NCBI RefSeq assembly: GCF_000445445.1
Contig: NZ_ASXP01000001.1
Coordinates: forward strand, 1,162,501-1,226,500
DNA: 64,000 nt
Direction: 5' to 3'
Source: Sporomusa ovata DSM 2662
Lineage (GTDB): Bacteria; Bacillota; Negativicutes; Sporomusales; Sporomusaceae
Below the pieces are notes generated by a model. It saw only the letters and a program-made list of their open reading frames with translations. It made no database searches and had not been told where the DNA came from. Below are positions 60,616-64,000 of the stretch, in pieces. The translations under genes and the position numbers were made by a program. Each line of letters opens with the position of its first letter. Positions within the stretch are counted from its first letter, which is position 1.

Positions 60616-63600
60616 ATGTCTAGTTATTGTGTTATACCAGAAAATTGCCAAAGTTTTTTTCAATTTGTTGAACAGTTACCAGTTGATGCGGTTAACCGGG
60701 AATTAGTGAAGGCAGCGCAAGTTAATAAAGTTGAGGTAAACCCTGTTGCTAAGACCTGGATCATATTTATAACCGTAGTTAAACCTGTTTCTGAACAGAC
60801 TATTGGAATTATAGCAGAGCATCTATGTCAACAATGTGGTTTAACTACTGTTCGTTTTATGCAGCAGACAAAAGATTTGAAGCAATATCTGGTGGAGAAC
60901 TGGCCGCAATTTGTTGAACAAATTACGGAAGGCCATTACGGTATTCAACATTTGCTGTTGCAAGCGAGTTGGTCGTATGATGAGGAAACGCTTAGCATTG
61001 AAACTGTTGGGGGATTGTCAACAGCAATTTTGGCAGAGCATGGCATCGAGCAGGTAATAAAAGCCTTCATTATGCAAAATTTTGGTCACAGTTGTGAAGT
61101 GAAATTTCTTTATTCAGAGATGGAAGAAGAAATTAACTGTGACGAGGCACTATTAACTCCCGCATATAAGGAGGCTGTTATATCCCAGGATAGACCAAAA
61201 GCAGCAAATGACAGTCCAATACTATTTGGCCGTACTATTCGTAGAGCGGCGGCCGCTGTTCAGCCGATCAATGTCATCCAGGAGGAAGCACGCAATGTAG
61301 TTCTTACTGGTCAGATTATTAACCATGAAGTAAAAGAATTGAAATCAGGCCGTTTTTTGTTGACATTTGATCTGGTTGATTCTACTGATGGTATAAGTGG
61401 CAAAGCTTTTTTTGATAATAAAGAGCAGTTTGATAAAGCAACCGGACTTATTAAAAACGGTATGCAGGCGACAGTTAAAGGGACAGTTCAATATGATAAA
61501 TTTGCTAATGAATTAATTCTATTTACCGACAGTATGTGTCGTGCAGAAAAAGTCGAAGAGCGCCAGGACAATGCGCCTATACGCCGGATTGAACTACATG
61601 CCCATACTCGTATGAGTGCTATGGATGCTGTGGTTTCTGCAAAAAATTTAGTAAAAACGGCTGCTAAATGGGGTCACTCTGCCATTGCCATTACTGATCA
61701 TGGTGTAGTGCAAGCTTTCCCGGAAGCCTATGAGGAAGCTGCCAGTGCTGGTATTAAAGTGATCTATGGCATGGAAGGCTATCTGTTTGATGACGATATC
61801 AATCAGGCTCGTCATATTATCATTTTGGCCCAAAACAATATTGGCCTGCGCAATTTATACCGGTTGGTATCGATATCCCATCTTAGGTATCTGCATCGTA
61901 CGCCGCGCATACCAAGGATGATATTAGACGATTATCGGGAAGGCTTATTGTTGGGGTCAGCTTGCGAAGCGGGTGAGTTAATTCACGCGATGATAAATGG
62001 TGCCAGCCAGGAAGAATTACTTACTATTGCTAAGTATTATGACTATCTTGAGATTCAGCCAACAGGCAATAATGAGTTTTTAGTACGCAAAGGTAAGATT
62101 GCCGATGAAGAAGGATTGCGCGCTATCAACAAAAAAGTTTGTGAGCTTGGCGCGCAATTGGGAAAACCTGTTGCCGCTACCTGTGATGTTCATTTTTTAA
62201 ATTCTGAAGATGAAGTATATCGTCGAATTCTTATGGCGGGGCGGGGTTATGATGATGCGGATAAGCAGCCGCCACTCTTTTTTCGAACAACTGACGAAAT
62301 GTTGGCTGAGTTTAGCTACCTGGGAGCAGAGAAAGCCCATGAAGTAGTAATTGAGGTTCCTAAGCGTATTAATGAGATGATTGAAAGCATTAAGCCTATC
62401 CCGGAAGAATTGTATTCGCCGCAAATCCCCGGGGCAGAAGAAGATATTAAATTTATGTCCTATCAAAATGCCGAACAACTTTATGGAACTCCATTACCGG
62501 AGATTGTGGCTAAACGACTTGAGAATGAACTTGATTCGATAATTAATCATGGTTTTGCTGTACTATATCTTATTGCCCATAAACTGGTAAAAAAATCGAT
62601 GGATGATGGTTATCTGGTAGGTTCCAGGGGGTCAGTAGGCTCTTCTTTTGTTGCTACTATGACCGGGATAACCGAAGTTAACCCGTTACCACCGCATTGG
62701 CGCTGTCCCAGTTGTAAATACAGTGAATTTATTACTGATGGTAGTTATGGTGGTGGCTTCGATTTGCCGGAGAAAGTTTGTCCTCATTGCCAGACTGATA
62801 TGGAGAAAAATGGCCATGATATCCCCTTTGCTGTATTTATGGGTTTTCATGGTGATAAAGTGCCTGATATTGACCTAAACTTTTCCGGTGATTATCAGCC
62901 GGTTGCCCACAAATATACTGAAGAATTATTTGGCCGTGATAATGTATTCAGGGCCGGGACGATTGCCACTATCGCCGACAAGACAGCTTATGGTTATGTA
63001 AAAAATTATCTGAATGACAAAGGATCTACCGCCCGTAATGCTTATATAAATAAGCTTGTGGGAGGTTGTACCGGCGTAAAACGAACTACTGGTCAACATC
63101 CTGGTGGTATTATGGTTATACCCAGGGATATGGATGTGCATCACTTTACACCAATCCAATATCCGGCAGACGATAAGAATTCAGCAACAATTACGACTCA
63201 CTTTGATTACCACTCCATCAGTAGTCGCCTGGTCAAACTTGACATTCTAGGACATGATGATCCGACAGTGATCAAAATGCTGGAAGATTTGACCCATATT
63301 GATCCCAAGACCATTCCTTTTGATGATGCTGCGACGATGAGCCTATTTTCTTCGACAACCGCACTACAGCTTACGCCGGAAGCACTTAACAGTACAGTTG
63401 CCACCTTCGGAATACCGGAATTTGGGACTAAATTTGTCAGGCAAATGCTTGAGGATACGAAACCAAAGACCTTTAGTGAACTGATACGAATAAGCGGTTT
63501 TTCTCATGGGACAGATGTCTGGCTTAATAATGCCCAGGATCTTATTCGCAGTGGAACTGCTAAGCTTTCTGAGGCCATTTCTACGCGTGATGACATTATG

Positions 63601-64000
63601 GTTTATCTTATGCAGAAAGGCGTTGATTCGCTGCTGGCATTTAAAACCATGGAAAGTGTGCGTAAAGGCAAGGGGATAAAGCCGGATGATGTTGAAAAGA
63701 TCAGGGCTAAAAATGTACCGGAGTGGTTTATCGAATCCTGTCAGAAAATAAAATACATGTTTCCCAAAGCACATGCCGTAGCTTATGTAATGATGGCTTT
63801 CCGGATAGCCTACTGCAAAGTGCATCATCCGTTGGCATTTTATGCCGCCTATTGCACCGTTAGAGCTACCGATTTTGATGCAGACTTAATTGTCAAAGGT
63901 GCTAAAGTACTTAAAGATGAGCTGGTGATGTTAGAGGAAAAAGGAAATGCTCTTTCAACTAAAGAGAAGAGTATCCAAACGATTTTAGAAATAGCGCACG
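60616..64000 (+). CDS. polC: DNA polymerase III alpha subunit PolC lacking the exonuclease insertion (3' end beyond window)
   Basis: The replicative polymerase of low-GC Firmicutes, open from ATG 60616 to the window edge (1128 residues seen). In order: N-terminal domain (1-215), OB fold (about 228-315), PHP domain, polymerase palm/fingers (PDIDLN with Asp751 and Asp753; Asp876 in KLDILGHDD) and a zinc site (Cys697, 700, 722, 725). Family PolC normally carries a DnaQ-like exonuclease of about 180 residues inside the PHP domain; here residues 395-396 join directly and no DxExTG motif occurs. PHP ligands His328, His330, Asp361, His362, Glu387, His400, Cys450, Asp524 and His526 are all present. 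Roughly 120 C-terminal residues should lie outside. Confidence 0.95.
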   Translation, partial: MSSYCVIPENCQSFFQFVEQLPVDAVNRELVKAAQVNKVEVNPVAKTWIIFITVVKPVSEQTIGIIAEHLCQQCGLTTVRFMQQTKDLKQYLVENWPQFVEQITEGHYGIQHLLLQASWSYDEETLSIETVGGLSTAILAEHGIEQVIKAFIMQNFGHSCEVKFLYSEMEEEINCDEALLTPAYKEAVISQDRPKAANDSPILFGRTIRRAAAAVQPINVIQEEARNVVLTGQIINHEVKELKSGRFLLTFDLVDSTDGISGKAFFDNKEQFDKATGLIKNGMQATVKGTVQYDKFANELILFTDSMCRAEKVEERQDNAPIRRIELHAHTRMSAMDAVVSAKNLVKTAAKWGHSAIAITDHGVVQAFPEAYEEAASAGIKVIYGMEGYLFDDDINQARHIIILAQNNIGLRNLYRLVSISHLRYLHRTPRIPRMILDDYREGLLLGSACEAGELIHAMINGASQEELLTIAKYYDYLEIQPTGNNEFLVRKGKIADEEGLRAINKKVCELGAQLGKPVAATCDVHFLNSEDEVYRRILMAGRGYDDADKQPPLFFRTTDEMLAEFSYLGAEKAHEVVIEVPKRINEMIESIKPIPEELYSPQIPGAEEDIKFMSYQNAEQLYGTPLPEIVAKRLENELDSIINHGFAVLYLIAHKLVKKSMDDGYLVGSRGSVGSSFVATMTGITEVNPLPPHWRCPSCKYSEFITDGSYGGGFDLPEKVCPHCQTDMEKNGHDIPFAVFMGFHGDKVPDIDLNFSGDYQPVAHKYTEELFGRDNVFRAGTIATIADKTAYGYVKNYLNDKGSTARNAYINKLVGGCTGVKRTTGQHPGGIMVIPRDMDVHHFTPIQYPADDKNSATITTHFDYHSISSRLVKLDILGHDDPTVIKMLEDLTHIDPKTIPFDDAATMSLFSSTTALQLTPEALNSTVATFGIPEFGTKFVRQMLEDTKPKTFSELIRISGFSHGTDVWLNNAQDLIRSGTAKLSEAISTRDDIMVYLMQKGVDSLLAFKTMESVRKGKGIKPDDVEKIRAKNVPEWFIESCQKIKYMFPKAHAVAYVMMAFRIAYCKVHHPLAFYAAYCTVRATDFDADLIVKGAKVLKDELVMLEEKGNALSTKEKSIQTILEIAH

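Overview
The window is a gene-dense piece of chromosome from a flagellated, low-to-moderate G+C Firmicute. Two things point there: a Bacillus-like order of dprA-topA-trmFO-xerC-hslV-hslU-codY followed by a single long fla/che cluster, and a PolC-type replicase. The proteins and the order frr-ferredoxin-uppS-cdsA-dxr-rseP-ispG-proS-polC fit the Negativicutes (Sporomusaceae, such as Pelosinus or Sporomusa). This placement is inferred from remembered gene order and protein character, not from a database search. Nearly every gene is on the + strand; the only convincing - strand gene is pncB (3052-4104). I see no rRNA, tRNA, insertion sequence, prophage or CRISPR array.

Layout. 44-2987: comM, then a lemA/TPM-domain pair closed by a bidirectional terminator. 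3052-4104: nicotinate phosphoribosyltransferase on the - strand. 4227-7450: folate genes folP-folB-folK and a GT28/MGDG-synthase-like glycosyltransferase. 7588-15987: DNA processing and chromosome maintenance (dprA, topA, trmFO, xerC), the HslVU protease and the nutrient regulator CodY, ending at a strong terminator. 16391-49677: about 33 kb of flagellar and chemotaxis genes. These run from rod, MS ring, switch, ATPase and hook (flgBC, fliEFGHIJ, SLT, MotE-like, fliK, flgD, flgE), through fliL, fliM, fliY, cheY and the export gate (fliOPQR, flhBA), the assembly GTPase pair flhFG, and a PilZ protein, to cheBAWCD, the flagellar sigma factor fliA, FapA and small uncharacterised genes. 49862-53046: rpsB-tsf-pyrH-frr, a 67-residue orphan and a 2[4Fe-4S] ferredoxin. 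53161-59824: envelope and isoprenoid genes (uppS, cdsA, dxr, rseP, ispG) and proS. 59908-64000: an MgtC-type membrane protein and polC, which runs off the right edge.

How the genes work together. The central block encodes almost the whole flagellar basal body, hook and export apparatus, most of the chemotaxis pathway (no cheR, no receptors, no motAB here) and the sigma factor for late genes. CodY immediately upstream suggests the nutrient link to motility known from Bacillus. The right-hand block couples translation factors to the undecaprenyl, phospholipid and MEP isoprenoid pathways.

Most notable points: (1) PolC lacks the 3'-5' exonuclease domain normally inserted in its PHP domain, while all nine expected PHP metal ligands look intact; (2) fliY is split by a one-base deficit in a run of seven G that is also a perfect -1 slippery heptamer; (3) fliK carries about fifteen tandem 75-bp repeats; (4) a strong intrinsic terminator lies inside the flagellar cluster after flgE; (5) several small uncharacterised genes sit in the motility cluster and next to the ferredoxin.
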